Below, one piece after another: positions 45,648 to 53,645 of a stretch of 64,000 nucleotides of DNA. Within the stretch, counting starts at the first letter, position 1, and every line of letters begins with the position of its first letter. Both the position numbers and the translations under genes were made by a program. The DNA is from Bacilli bacterium. GTDB lineage: Bacteria > Bacillota_I > Bacilli_A > RF39 > UBA660. Below the pieces are notes generated by a model that was not told the origin of the DNA, made no database searches, and worked only from the letters and a program-made list of their open reading frames with translations. The stretch is taken from the NCBI GenBank assembly GCA_900752905.1, contig CAADWX010000025.1:6978-70977 (forward strand), in the 5' to 3' direction.

Positions 45648-45740
45648 ATGAAAAAAGAAATTTTATGGGAATTATTTCAAAATACTGGAAAGATAGAATA
45701 TTATTTAAAGTATAAAGAAGAAAAAAGAAAAGAAGGATAG
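45648..45740 (+). CDS. YqzL-like micro-protein
   Basis: 30 residues, MKKEILWELFQNTGKIEYYL then KYKEEKRKEG. The pattern W-x-L-F-x-x-T-G-x-I-x-x-Y-L-x-Y-K is that of YqzL, a very small protein found between era and recO in Bacillus, where this gene also sits. It has a clear ribosome site (ATAGGTGATAAT) and ends one base before the next ATG. Function unknown. Shorter than Bacillus YqzL at the C-terminus. Confidence 0.8.
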   Translation: MKKEILWELFQNTGKIEYYLKYKEEKRKEG

Positions 45741-45741
45741 T

Positions 45742-45969
45742 ATGAGAGAAGTTATAGTAGGACAAGTATATAAACATTTTAAAGGAAAGATGTATAAAGT
45801 TTTAAATATTGGTTATAGTGCTGATAATTTAGAAAAAATGGTTATATATCAAGCTTTATATGATGATAATAAAATATGGGTTAGAAATTATGATGAATTT
45901 AACTCATATGTTGATAAAAATAAGTATCCTAATATAACTCAAAAATATAGATTTGAAGAAGTATGCTAA
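45742..45969 (+). CDS. DUF1653 domain protein
   Basis: 75 residues. It opens with VIVGQVYKHFKGKMYKVLNIGYSADNLEKMVIYQALYDDNKIWVR and ends with a YRFEEVC segment, a full DUF1653 domain (short beta-barrel with the VYxHyKGxxY start). Function unknown; the domain often occurs as a single small protein. It overlaps recO by seven bases, so translation is coupled. Confidence 0.85.
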   Translation: MREVIVGQVYKHFKGKMYKVLNIGYSADNLEKMVIYQALYDDNKIWVRNYDEFNSYVDKNKYPNITQKYRFEEVC

Positions 45970-46697
45970 AGAAAATAGAGGGAATTGTAATAAGTGAGAA
46001 AGCTCATGGTGAAACGAGTAAAATAATAAATATTCTAACTAAAGATTATGGTGTTTTAGGAATAATGGCTAAAGGTGCTAGAAGTTTAAAAAGTGAATAC
46101 AGAAATTCAACAACTAAATTGACTTGTGGAATATTCAATTTAAGTTATAAAGAGAATAAATTATCTACATTAATTGGTGTTGATGTTATAGATAGTTTTA
46201 AAAATATAAAAAAAGATATTTCTAAAATAAGTTATGCATCATATTTATGTGAACTTTCACATCAGGTTATGAAACATAATAACAATGAAAATATTTATAC
46301 TTTGTTAATAGATTCTTTAAAGAAAATTGATGAAGGATTTAATGAGGCTATAATAACTAATATATTAGAGTTAAAATATTTAGATTATCTTGGAGTAATG
46401 CCAATTATAAATAGTTGTGCTATATGTGGTTCTAAAACTGCTATCGCAACTATTTCATCTGAAAAAGGTGGATATATTTGTAATAATTGTTTAAGTACTG
46501 AAAAAATTGTTAGTGATAAGGCTATAAAGCTTATTAGAATGTTTTATTATGTTAATATATCTCAAATATCTACATTAAATATAAGTAGTAATGTAGAAAA
46601 AGAAATTAATGATTTTCTTGATGATTATTATGATAGATATACAGGGTTATATCTTAAAACCAAAAATTTTTTGAAGAACTTAAGTAAAATTAATTAA
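45963..46697 (+). CDS. recO: DNA repair protein RecO
   Basis: 244 residues. The N-terminal OB fold reads KIEGIVISEKAHGETSKIINILTKDYGVLGIMAKGARSLKSEY. The C-terminal helical domain contains a four-Cys zinc site, CAICG...CNNC (about 157-178). RecO helps RecR load RecA on SSB-covered DNA. The era-yqzL-recO order matches Bacilli. The stop lies inside the perfect palindrome of the terminator at 46682-46711. Confidence 0.95.
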   Translation: MLKKIEGIVISEKAHGETSKIINILTKDYGVLGIMAKGARSLKSEYRNSTTKLTCGIFNLSYKENKLSTLIGVDVIDSFKNIKKDISKISYASYLCELSHQVMKHNNNENIYTLLIDSLKKIDEGFNEAIITNILELKYLDYLGVMPIINSCAICGSKTAIATISSEKGGYICNNCLSTEKIVSDKAIKLIRMFYYVNISQISTLNISSNVEKEINDFLDDYYDRYTGLYLKTKNFLKNLSKIN

Positions 46698-46711
46698 TTT
46701 TACTTTTTTTT
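46682..46711 (+). terminator. Terminator of the ybeY-recO operon
   Basis: AGTAAAATTAAT / ATTAATTTTACT perfect palindrome then eight T; it covers the recO stop. Confidence 0.8.
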
Positions 46712-46742
46712 GTAAATAAAATGCAAAAAAGCTTTGAATTAA

Positions 46743-46771
46743 TTGCTTATATTAAATAATTGGGTTATAAT
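46743..46771 (+). promoter_or_regulatory. Sigma-A promoter of the smr gene
   Basis: TTGCTT (46743-46748), 17-bp spacer, TATAAT (46766-46771). Confidence 0.7.
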
Positions 46772-46794
46772 TAATAATAGGAAAGAGTGTATAT

Positions 46795-47067
46795 ATGATA
46801 GAGTTTAGTGAGTTATTCTATAATAGTCTTCCATCAATTGATTTACATGGCTTGGATAGAGACAGTGCTAGAGTAATTATAAATGATTTTGTGAATGATA
46901 ATTTAAAGCAAAAGAATGAATATTTTGTTATAATACATGGTAATGGTAGTGGAGTACTCAGAAATACAACTAAAGATACACTTTTAAAGAATAAATATGT
47001 TGTAGATTTTAAATTGATATATAATAATACAGGCAGTACGATTGTTCGTATAAAACTTGACAAATAA
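46795..47067 (+). CDS. Stand-alone Smr domain protein
   Basis: 90 residues, essentially one Smr domain. It has SIDLHGLDRDSARVIINDFV (the LDLHG motif as IDLHG), VIIHGNGSGVLRNTTKDTL (HGxGxGxLR) and TIVRIKL at the end. Smr domains are nucleases; in MutS2 the domain acts in ribosome rescue at collisions. No MutS2 body is attached or adjacent. It has its own promoter; the last codons hold the -35 of the next promoter. Confidence 0.88.
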   Translation: MIEFSELFYNSLPSIDLHGLDRDSARVIINDFVNDNLKQKNEYFVIIHGNGSGVLRNTTKDTLLKNKYVVDFKLIYNNTGSTIVRIKLDK

Positions 47068-47085
47068 AATAAATAGTGTTATTAT
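47057..47085 (+). promoter_or_regulatory. Sigma-A promoter P1 before the structured leader
   Basis: TTGACA (47057-47062), 17-bp spacer, TATTAT (47080-47085). Expected start near 47092. Confidence 0.75.
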
Positions 47086-47091
47086 ATGTCC

Positions 47092-47159
47092 CAACAACTG
47101 GAGAAATCCCTTATTTTATAATGAAAAACGCTAAAATAATGGGATTACAGCGAAAGAAC
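47092..47159 (+). ncRNA. Candidate structured leader RNA
   Basis: Downstream of P1 a long stem forms: AATCCC-TTATTTTA (47105-47118) with TAAAATAA-T-GGGATT (47132-47146), 14 pairs with one bulge and a 13-nt loop. CGCT at the end of the loop (47129-47132) can pair with AGCG (47149-47152), giving a pseudoknot-like option. No T tail follows, so it is not a simple terminator. It matches no riboswitch class that I recognise. Confidence 0.45.
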
Positions 47160-47188
47160 TTGACTTATTTGCACTTTAGTGCTAATAT
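47160..47188 (+). promoter_or_regulatory. Sigma-A promoter P2 of the surface-protein operon
   Basis: TTGACT (47160-47165), 17-bp spacer, TAATAT (47183-47188). Start near 47195, 25 bases before the ATG. Confidence 0.75.
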
Positions 47189-47219
47189 AGGCGTCATAAA
47201 ATTTAAAGGGGGAGTATTT

Positions 47220-48605
47220 ATGTATACTGCAGAAAATAAAAATAGTTTTTCATTTAAGAATGTAATTTTACAATTCTTATTTGTAGCCTTATTCATTTTC
47301 ATAATGATTTGGCTATTTCCATTAAAGAGTGATTTAAAGAAAGTAGAAAACAAGATTGAATCAACTCAAACTGATTTTTCAGTGCTATATGATCGTATAT
47401 TTAACGAAAATGTAATAGCAATGAAAGATGGAGCAAAAAGTTATTTCACAACTTCTAGATTGCCTAAAAATGTTGGTGATAAAGTTAAAATGACTTTAAA
47501 AGAAATGCTTAATGCTAAGATTGTTTTACCATTTACTGATAAAAATGGTGATACATGTGATGAAGAAGCTTCATATGTTGAAATTACAAAATATAAAGAT
47601 GAATACGTTATGAAAGTTAACTTAAAATGTGGAAAACAGGAAAATTATTTACTTGTTTATATGGGATGCTATGATTACTGTTCTACAACTATTTGTGAAA
47701 AGAATAAATCAGATGTAAAAACACCAGTAATTTATACACCAACACCAAGTAATCCTGAACCAGCTCCAGTGCAACCATCACAAACAATAATAAATAATAA
47801 TACAACAATAAATAACAATACAACAACTAATACAACGACTAATACAACAACTAATACAACAACAATTATAGTTAATCCAATTATGCCAAATCCAAAACCA
47901 ACATATGAGACTTGGTATGAATATAAAAAAACAACTGCTGAATCTTATTCAAATTGGTCTGATTGGTCACAAACTAAACCAGAATCAAAAGATAATAGAG
48001 AAATCGAATGGAGAAGAATCCAATCTAAAGTTTTAGTAGGATACAAAAAAATTACTTCAGATGATTATTCTAAACCAATTTATGGTACTGTAGATGCTAT
48101 TGTTGGTCAAGTAACAAAAACTTATTGTGAAAAATATGATTTTGTAGCAACAGGTGAAGTAAAATATACTGATTGGAAATATCAATATACTGCTAAATTT
48201 GAGTCTGCTCCAATAGAAACTGCAACAACTCATTATGAAAAAGTAGGAGACTACAATTGGTATTGTGAAGATGATTGCTCATCAGGTACTGTATTCTTAT
48301 ATAAAGTTTATACAAGAACACCTGTTAATGTAGCAGAATATAAATGTGTATCTACAAAAACTGCTAAAACAGCTGTTACTGCTAAAAAAACAGTTATAAC
48401 TGGATATGAGAAAAAAGTAACTAAAGAACCTGTTTATGAATATCCTGAAAGAGATGAATGGAGATATCGTGAACTTACAAATAAAGCAACAATTGATATT
48501 AAATGGAGTAAATCAAATAAAGATGAAACATTATTAAATCAAGGATATGTATTAACTGGAAATACAAAAACAATTCAAGTATCTACAACTACTACAAGTA
48601 ATTAA
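47220..48605 (+). CDS. Membrane-anchored extracytoplasmic protein with Thr-rich repeat and WSDW segment
   Basis: 461 residues from the ATG at 47220 (after AAAGGGGGAG). One membrane helix at about 14-33, a short coiled coil (36-65), then a folded part with five Cys (113, 137, 150, 154, 159). A Pro-rich hinge leads to an NTTT repeat (about 193-215). The outer part begins with YSNWSDWSQTKPESKDNREIEWRRI, like Trp-rich units of Firmicutes surface proteins, and carries three further Cys-bearing segments. N-in/C-out topology. Function unknown. Operon with the next gene. Base use is normal for the window. Confidence 0.75.
   Translation: MYTAENKNSFSFKNVILQFLFVALFIFIMIWLFPLKSDLKKVENKIESTQTDFSVLYDRIFNENVIAMKDGAKSYFTTSRLPKNVGDKVKMTLKEMLNAKIVLPFTDKNGDTCDEEASYVEITKYKDEYVMKVNLKCGKQENYLLVYMGCYDYCSTTICEKNKSDVKTPVIYTPTPSNPEPAPVQPSQTIINNNTTINNNTTTNTTTNTTTNTTTIIVNPIMPNPKPTYETWYEYKKTTAESYSNWSDWSQTKPESKDNREIEWRRIQSKVLVGYKKITSDDYSKPIYGTVDAIVGQVTKTYCEKYDFVATGEVKYTDWKYQYTAKFESAPIETATTHYEKVGDYNWYCEDDCSSGTVFLYKVYTRTPVNVAEYKCVSTKTAKTAVTAKKTVITGYEKKVTKEPVYEYPERDEWRYRELTNKATIDIKWSKSNKDETLLNQGYVLTGNTKTIQVSTTTTSN
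47820..47864 (+). repeat. 12-bp tandem repeat coding Thr-Thr-Thr-Asn
   Basis: Three full units of the ACA-ACR-ACT-AAT type plus a partial one, inside the hinge of the surface protein. Confidence 0.85.
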
Positions 48606-48640
48606 TAATTTTATGGAAATAGAAAAGGGGATGACTTCTT

Positions 48641-50557
48641 ATGCAAGGTAATGGAATTAATTTAAACAAAGAATATAAAAAATTAATTAAAAAAGCATAT
48701 AGTGAACCGTTAACAGCTGAAGAAATATCTGAATTTGAAACAATGGTTAATAATGCAAAGGATGCTGGTAAATTATCAAGTGTTCAGATTAAAAATCAAG
48801 AAAAACATATAGAAGAATTAAAAAAATATGTAAATGATACTAAAAAAGTTAAAAAATTAGCTATACTTACAGGAGTTGCAGGAACAGTTTTAGCTGCAGG
48901 AACACTTGCTGCTATAGCAGTATCATGCGGAAAAAATGGAAACAAGAATAGTAATATAGTTGCTGAAACCACTACTGAAGATGAAACTAAAAATGATTTT
49001 GAAAATGATTCTACTAAATTTGATACTGAAGAATTAAAATCATTGGAAAATAACGCTAAAGAATTAGTAAATGCTTTAGTTGAAAGAGGTTATAAAATAG
49101 ATGATAAAGAAACTTTTACTAAAAAAATTGTAGAAGGAAGAATAGCTTTATCTATAGATAAATTAAGCCCTTATAAAGAAATTTCTCAATTATTAACATC
49201 TGGAAATATTAATGCTAAAAATGCTGCAATTGAAATGCAAAATTTAATTCCAACAGTATTCAAAACTGTTATGGTATCTAATAAAAATATTGATTGGAAA
49301 TTAATGGGTGTAAATGATGCAACTGCTAAATTTTTAAATAATTATACTGATAAGTTGTTAGGTATAAAAAATGCTAAAACTGTTGAGGAAAGACAATCTT
49401 TAGTTACTGATTTACAAAGCTTTTTAACTGATTATCAAAAAATAGCTATTGACAGTAGTGAGTCTTATGAGTCAACTGATTTATATGTTATGCATACAGC
49501 TACTTTATATGGCGATGAATTAGTTAAATCAGCAACTAATATAAGTCAATTTGTTGGTACAGATGTATCTAAATTTATAAATTCACTTCCTTGTGATAAA
49601 CCTGTATATATTGAAGAATTTGATTATGATAATTCTGATAAGTTTGTTAATGAAGTTAGCAGTTCTTTGGGTATAGATGTTAGAGCTGATCAATTCAATG
49701 ATACAATTAGAAATTTAAGTGCTTCTTTTGATTCAGCTGAAAAAATGGTAGTTAATGGAACTGTAATAGATTCAGAATATGGATATGGAAAAATAGTTTC
49801 AAGAATATATGATCAAATTAAAGAAAATGAAAGCCAAATAGATGTAGAAGCTTCATATGATTCAATGGTTAATTCTTTAAGAACTGAATTAAGTCAATAT
49901 ATTAGTTCAAAAAGCAATTTAAATACTGTTGATAAAAATGATCACTTCGTTACAGATAGCAATGGTAATTCATATGTTGTACCTGATTCAACAATTAAAA
50001 ATAATGGTGCAACTAATATTAATGACTATAAACAAAATGTTGAAAATAAAACTAATAATGAATTAAGTAAAAATAACACATTTACCGATAACAATGGAAA
50101 AGATATTTCTAAGGGTGATTCTTCAAGTGTAGATGATGCGGCTAAGAAATATTCAGAAGATTATACTAAAGGTAGTTATGCTGGAGCTACTAATGGATAT
50201 ATTGATGGATATTATAATAATGCATATAATGCAAATGTATCTGGTACTGAAGGGTATAAAGCTGGTTATAGGGATTCTTATGAAGAAAATTATAAGTTAG
50301 GTAATAAGAATAGAACTACAACTCCTGAAACTAAAGTTGAATATGAAACAACTACTCCAAAAAAAGAATCTGAAACTATAACTGAACAGAAAAAAGTTGA
50401 GTCTGTAAAAGATTATGAAACTGAAACCACTGTATCTTCAACTATTCCATCTTATGATTTTGATTATTCACAATATGGTGATGATTTTGAACCAATAGAA
50501 GGTGGACCTATTGATATGGGTGAGGATGTAGTTATTAGTTCCGGAAAAGTAAGATAA
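48641..50557 (+). CDS. Large membrane-anchored extracytoplasmic protein
   Basis: 638 residues, start after AAAAGGGGATGA. A helical, charged N-end of about 70 residues lies inside. One membrane helix follows (about 73-95, GVAGTVLAAGTLAAIAVSC). A Thr/Glu linker then leads to a long, mostly helical outer domain (about 130-450). A Tyr/Gly-rich segment (GATNGYIDGYYNNAYN, GTEGYKAGYRDSY) and a Thr/Glu-rich tail end the protein. No sortase motif. Not recognised as any family. Same topology and operon as the gene before it, so the two may form one envelope complex. Confidence 0.7.
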   Translation: MQGNGINLNKEYKKLIKKAYSEPLTAEEISEFETMVNNAKDAGKLSSVQIKNQEKHIEELKKYVNDTKKVKKLAILTGVAGTVLAAGTLAAIAVSCGKNGNKNSNIVAETTTEDETKNDFENDSTKFDTEELKSLENNAKELVNALVERGYKIDDKETFTKKIVEGRIALSIDKLSPYKEISQLLTSGNINAKNAAIEMQNLIPTVFKTVMVSNKNIDWKLMGVNDATAKFLNNYTDKLLGIKNAKTVEERQSLVTDLQSFLTDYQKIAIDSSESYESTDLYVMHTATLYGDELVKSATNISQFVGTDVSKFINSLPCDKPVYIEEFDYDNSDKFVNEVSSSLGIDVRADQFNDTIRNLSASFDSAEKMVVNGTVIDSEYGYGKIVSRIYDQIKENESQIDVEASYDSMVNSLRTELSQYISSKSNLNTVDKNDHFVTDSNGNSYVVPDSTIKNNGATNINDYKQNVENKTNNELSKNNTFTDNNGKDISKGDSSSVDDAAKKYSEDYTKGSYAGATNGYIDGYYNNAYNANVSGTEGYKAGYRDSYEENYKLGNKNRTTTPETKVEYETTTPKKESETITEQKKVESVKDYETETTVSSTIPSYDFDYSQYGDDFEPIEGGPIDMGEDVVISSGKVR

Positions 50558-50567
50558 AATTGTAAAT

Positions 50568-50594
50568 AAAGAGTCTAATTTTGACTCTTTTTTT
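50568..50594 (+). terminator. Terminator of the surface-protein operon
   Basis: AAAGAGTC / GACTCTTT with a 7-nt loop and T run. Confidence 0.8.
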
Positions 50595-50659
50595 GTTATT
50601 TATTGATAAATAAAATTTAATATGTTAATATAAATATAGAGAATAGGAGGATGGTATTT

Positions 50660-51079
50660 ATGAAAGAAAATTTTGTTGTTGATTATGTTAATGAGAATGA
50701 ATTTCATAAGCTTGAAAGATCTTTAAAAAAATATAATATGTTAGCATATAAAAAGTTGTATTTTGAATATTATCCTAAAATTAAGGAAGGTGTATTTTTA
50801 GGAGAATTGAAATCTCAAAATAAAGAAAAAAATACTGAAAATTATGAATTGAGATTACCAACTGATTCTTTATTTGCTAAAGTACATGGCTATATAACTC
50901 TTCATTATACTATCTATAAATCTGAAAATCTTGTAATGTTAAATACTATTACTCCAGAAGACATTTTGACGGAAGGACATCAATCAGAACTTGAAACATA
51001 TAAGGGTGTTATGGTTTCAAAAGAACACTCTGATAAAGATATTTTTAAAATTAATTTATTAAATATGATACAAAAATAA
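50660..51079 (+). CDS. Hypothetical protein, 139 residues
   Basis: ATG at 50660 is nine bases after AGGAGG; an upstream ATG at 50651 touches that site. Sequence MKENFVVDYVNENEFHKLERSLKKYNML... is mixed alpha/beta, with a LRLPTDSLFAKVHGYITLHYTIYKSENLVMLNTITPEDIL core. Cytosolic, no Cys, no recognised motif. Single gene between two terminators, so probably independently expressed; no clear promoter box was confirmed. Confidence 0.65.
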   Translation: MKENFVVDYVNENEFHKLERSLKKYNMLAYKKLYFEYYPKIKEGVFLGELKSQNKEKNTENYELRLPTDSLFAKVHGYITLHYTIYKSENLVMLNTITPEDILTEGHQSELETYKGVMVSKEHSDKDIFKINLLNMIQK

Positions 51080-51099
51080 GACTACATTTGTAGTCTTTT
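51078..51099. terminator. Bidirectional terminator
   Basis: AAGACTAC / GTAGTCTT with a 4-nt loop, between convergent genes. Confidence 0.75.
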
Positions 51100-51622
51100 A
51101 TAATTCAATTTTTTTAATATTACCATTTTGATATTCTAATGTTAAAAACTCTCCATTCTTTTTATACTTTGAATATTTAACTCCTGCTGAATCTAACATT
51201 TTTTGTGATGCTTGCATTTCTGGTTTATGATTACCATAATCATATGGGTAATAATAAATTATTTCTTTTATTCCTGATTGTATTATGCTTTTTGTACATT
51301 CGTTGCAAGGAAAGTACATAACATATATTTTTGCACCTGATAGTTCTTTACCTTTAGCATTCAATATTGCATTTTCTTCTGAATGAACTATATAGTAATA
51401 TTTTTTATCTAATTCATTTTCTCCATCTCTATTCCATGGATATTCATCATCACTGCAACCACGTGGTAATCCATTATATCCAAGTGATAAGACAATATTA
51501 TTATTATCTGCTATTGCGCACCCAACTTGTGTATTTGGGTCTTTACTTCTTTGTGATGATATAAATGCTAAAGACATAAAAAAACTATCCCAATTTAAAT
51601 ATTCTTCTCTTTTATTAATCAT
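51098..51622 (-). CDS. dCMP deaminase family protein (ComEB-like)
   Basis: 174 residues. The zinc site is IVHSEENAIL (His and catalytic Glu) and YFPCNECTKSII (two Cys). Also typical are SKDPNTQVGCAI and LGYNGLPRGCSDDEYPW. It should convert dCMP to dUMP, the precursor of dTMP; the comEB name in Bacillus comes from position, and no comE genes are here. Divergent from the gene at 51702. The ATG follows GGAGGAAT on its strand. Confidence 0.93.
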   Translation of the reverse strand: MINKREEYLNWDSFFMSLAFISSQRSKDPNTQVGCAIADNNNIVLSLGYNGLPRGCSDDEYPWNRDGENELDKKYYYIVHSEENAILNAKGKELSGAKIYVMYFPCNECTKSIIQSGIKEIIYYYPYDYGNHKPEMQASQKMLDSAGVKYSKYKKNGEFLTLEYQNGNIKKIEL

Positions 51623-51674
51623 AAATATTCCTCCGAAATAACTATATCATAAGCTTTGTAATAAGTAAATAATA

Positions 51675-51683
51675 TGATATAAT
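51675..51683 (+). promoter_or_regulatory. Extended -10 promoter (TGATATAAT)
   Basis: -10 TATAAT at 51678-51683, 18 bases before the ATG at 51702. Confidence 0.6.
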
Positions 51684-51701
51684 GTACTTGAGATGATGAT
51701 T

Positions 51702-52370
51702 ATGTTAGAAAGACTAGAAATACTTGTTGGAAAAGAAAATGTAAATAAAATAAAATCTAAGAATATCGCTGTTATTGGAATCGGTGGAGTTGGAGGATAC
51801 GTTGTTGAAAGTTTAGTTAGAAGTGGTGTAGAAAATATAACCATAATTGATTATGATAAAATAGATGTAACAAATAAAAATAGGCAAATTATTGCATTAG
51901 ACTCAACTATAGGTATGAAAAAGGTTGATGCAATTGAGGAGAGAATTAAATCTATTAACTTCAATTGCAAAGTTAAAAAAATAGATTGCTTTTTAGATGA
52001 AAGTAATATTGATATTTTAAATGGATATGATTATGTTATTGATTCGTGTGATAGTATATTAACTAAATTTGAAATAATAAAATATTGCTTAGACAATAAT
52101 ATTTGCTTTATTAGTTGTATGGGTACGGGTAAAAGGTTGGATCCAAGTCTTTTGAATATAACTGATTTAATGAAAACTGAATATGATCCTTTGGCTAAAA
52201 GATTAAGAAAAATGGTAAGAGACGCTAAAATAAATAAAAAAATACCAGTTGTTTGCAGTACTGAGGTACCAAGAAAGCAAGATACAAATGTGATTGGTTC
52301 GAATTCTTTTGTACCAGCAACAGCTGGACTTTTAATTACAAGTTATATAGTTAATGATATAATTAAGTAG
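51702..52370 (+). CDS. ThiF/E1-like tRNA threonylcarbamoyladenosine dehydratase (TcdA-like)
   Basis: 222 residues from the ATG at 51702 (51693 and 51696 are alternatives). The nucleotide-binding motif is IAVIGIGGVGGYVVESLVRSG. DYDKIDVTNKNRQI is the adenylation site, and DSCDSILTKFEII, SCMGTGKRLDPSLL and TEYDPLAKRLRKM are typical of TcdA/CsdL. It turns t6A37 of tRNA into its cyclic form using ATP. The gene is followed after nine bases by a hypothetical gene in the same transcript. Confidence 0.9.
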   Translation: MLERLEILVGKENVNKIKSKNIAVIGIGGVGGYVVESLVRSGVENITIIDYDKIDVTNKNRQIIALDSTIGMKKVDAIEERIKSINFNCKVKKIDCFLDESNIDILNGYDYVIDSCDSILTKFEIIKYCLDNNICFISCMGTGKRLDPSLLNITDLMKTEYDPLAKRLRKMVRDAKINKKIPVVCSTEVPRKQDTNVIGSNSFVPATAGLLITSYIVNDIIK

Positions 52371-52379
52371 GTGATATAA

Positions 52380-52919
52380 TTGAAATTAGAAAATGGTATT
52401 AAGAATAATTTAAAAGATATTTATGGTAGTTTAAGTGTTTTTGGAAAAATATATGATAGTACACTTTCATTTATAAATAAAAATAAAAAGATTGTATCTT
52501 GCGATTTAATTAGTGAATATTCTTTTATTAAATCAGGTAATTCAACTAAAAATGGAAAGATAAAAAAATTTAATATAAAAAAGATAAGAAAAATTTATAA
52601 AAAAAATGGTGTTGATACAATTGTTATTAATCTTGATGAATTTGATAAATATAAGAAAACTCTAATAAGGGATTCTTCTTATATAGCTAATAAAAATATT
52701 ATTGTTTTTTCTTCTAATAAAGATTATGATTATGAAATAATTATTAAAAGATATAAAAGATACAAATGTAGTTGTAATTTTTTTGAGTATGAAGATGGTT
52801 TTATAGTAAATATTAATTCTACTTTTAGTAGACAAAATAAAATTTTAAACAAGCTTTATTTTATAAAAGATACACTTTACGATGTTTCAGAGGCAATAAG
52901 TAATTTTATTATAAACTAG
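52380..52919 (+). CDS. Hypothetical protein, 179 residues
   Basis: It starts at TTG, supported by TAGGTGATATAA. Sequence KLENGIKNNLKDIYGSLSVFGKIYDSTLSFI... with NGVDTIVINLDEFDKYKKTLIRDSSYI and a later KRYKRYKCSCNFFEYEDGFIVNI strand region. Lys-rich, cytosolic, mixed alpha/beta. No family recognised, although the alternation of strands and helices would fit a Rossmann-like core without a visible SAM motif. It likely shares the transcript of the TcdA-like gene. Confidence 0.65.
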   Translation: MKLENGIKNNLKDIYGSLSVFGKIYDSTLSFINKNKKIVSCDLISEYSFIKSGNSTKNGKIKKFNIKKIRKIYKKNGVDTIVINLDEFDKYKKTLIRDSSYIANKNIIVFSSNKDYDYEIIIKRYKRYKCSCNFFEYEDGFIVNINSTFSRQNKILNKLYFIKDTLYDVSEAISNFIIN

Positions 52920-52977
52920 TTGTAAATAATTTATAAAAATGCTAAAATATAGTTGTATTATGATAGGTGGTGGTTAT

Positions 52978-53217
52978 ATGGGAGAAACCAAAATATATAA
53001 AGTTGATGATTTTCAAAGTGCATATATATTGAATGAAATTAAAAGTGTTATGCATATATTGGAAGAGAAAGGGTATAATCCTGTTAACCAGGTAGTTGGA
53101 TATCTTATGAGTGGTGATCCTGGATATATAACAAGTTATAAAAATGCTAGAGGAAAAATAGCTGCATTTGATAGAAGTAAAATTTTAGAAGTTTTATTAA
53201 AAGAGGTAGAAAAATAG
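52978..53217 (+). CDS. ireB: IreB family regulatory phosphoprotein (UPF0297)
   Basis: 79 residues from the ATG at 52978 (after AGGTGGTGG). It matches UPF0297 over its length: ETKIYKVDDFQSAYILNEIKSVMHILEEKGYNPVNQVVGYLMSGDPGYITSY, then ARGKIAAFDRSKILEVLL. In Enterococcus, IreB is phosphorylated by the PASTA kinase IreK and affects cephalosporin tolerance. It is followed by ruvX and DUF1292, the conserved trio of Bacilli. Confidence 0.95.
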   Translation: MGETKIYKVDDFQSAYILNEIKSVMHILEEKGYNPVNQVVGYLMSGDPGYITSYKNARGKIAAFDRSKILEVLLKEVEK

Positions 53218-53225
53218 CTCGTTAT

Positions 53226-53645
53226 ATGGGACTTGATTTAGGTATGAGAACGCTAGGTGTGTCACTTAGTGATACAACCTTAACTATATCTAATTTGTAT
53301 AAGACAATTAGATATGCTGAAGGAATGTATAATGATTCTATATCTGAATTAAGAGAGATAGTAAAAGAAAATGATGTAACTAAAATTATATTAGGATTTC
53401 CTAAGAATATGAATAATACAATTGGACCAAAAGGTGAAATTGCAATAGAATTTCAAAAAGAATTGCAAGAAAAATTAAATATTGAAGTAATATTACAAGA
53501 TGAAAGACTTTCGACTGTAGAAGCAACTAATTATATGATACAGGCTGATGTTTCAAGAAAGAAAAGAAAGAAAAAGATAGATGGACTTGCAGCAAATATA
53601 ATACTTCAAACATATTTAGATAAGGAGAAAGGAAGACGTTTATGA
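53226..53645 (+). CDS. ruvX: YqgF/RuvX family RNase H-like protein
   Basis: 139 residues from ATG 53226. The RNase H fold begins MGLDLGMRTLGVSLSD; further signs are KIILGFPKNMNNTIGPKG, LQDERLSTVEA and the end KKKKIDGLAANIILQTYL. The family acts in pre-16S rRNA 5' end processing. The only ribosome site (AAGAGGTAG, 53201-53209) is 16 bases before this ATG but four bases before an in-frame ATA (53214), which would add KIAR-Y residues common in this family (ARYxGLDLG). The gene overlaps or touches ireB and its stop overlaps the next ATG. Confidence 0.93.
   Translation: MGLDLGMRTLGVSLSDTTLTISNLYKTIRYAEGMYNDSISELREIVKENDVTKIILGFPKNMNNTIGPKGEIAIEFQKELQEKLNIEVILQDERLSTVEATNYMIQADVSRKKRKKKIDGLAANIILQTYLDKEKGRRL

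Noticed and set aside
47141..47150. GGGATTACAG, the core of human Alu repeats, hinting at contamination
   Set aside because: It is part of a stem-loop whose other arm matches it, and the flanks are AT-rich bacterial DNA; a ten-base match is chance.
47793..47865. Short regular repeats considered as a CRISPR array
   Set aside because: Units are 12 bp, without spacers, and code in frame for Thr/Asn inside a surface protein.
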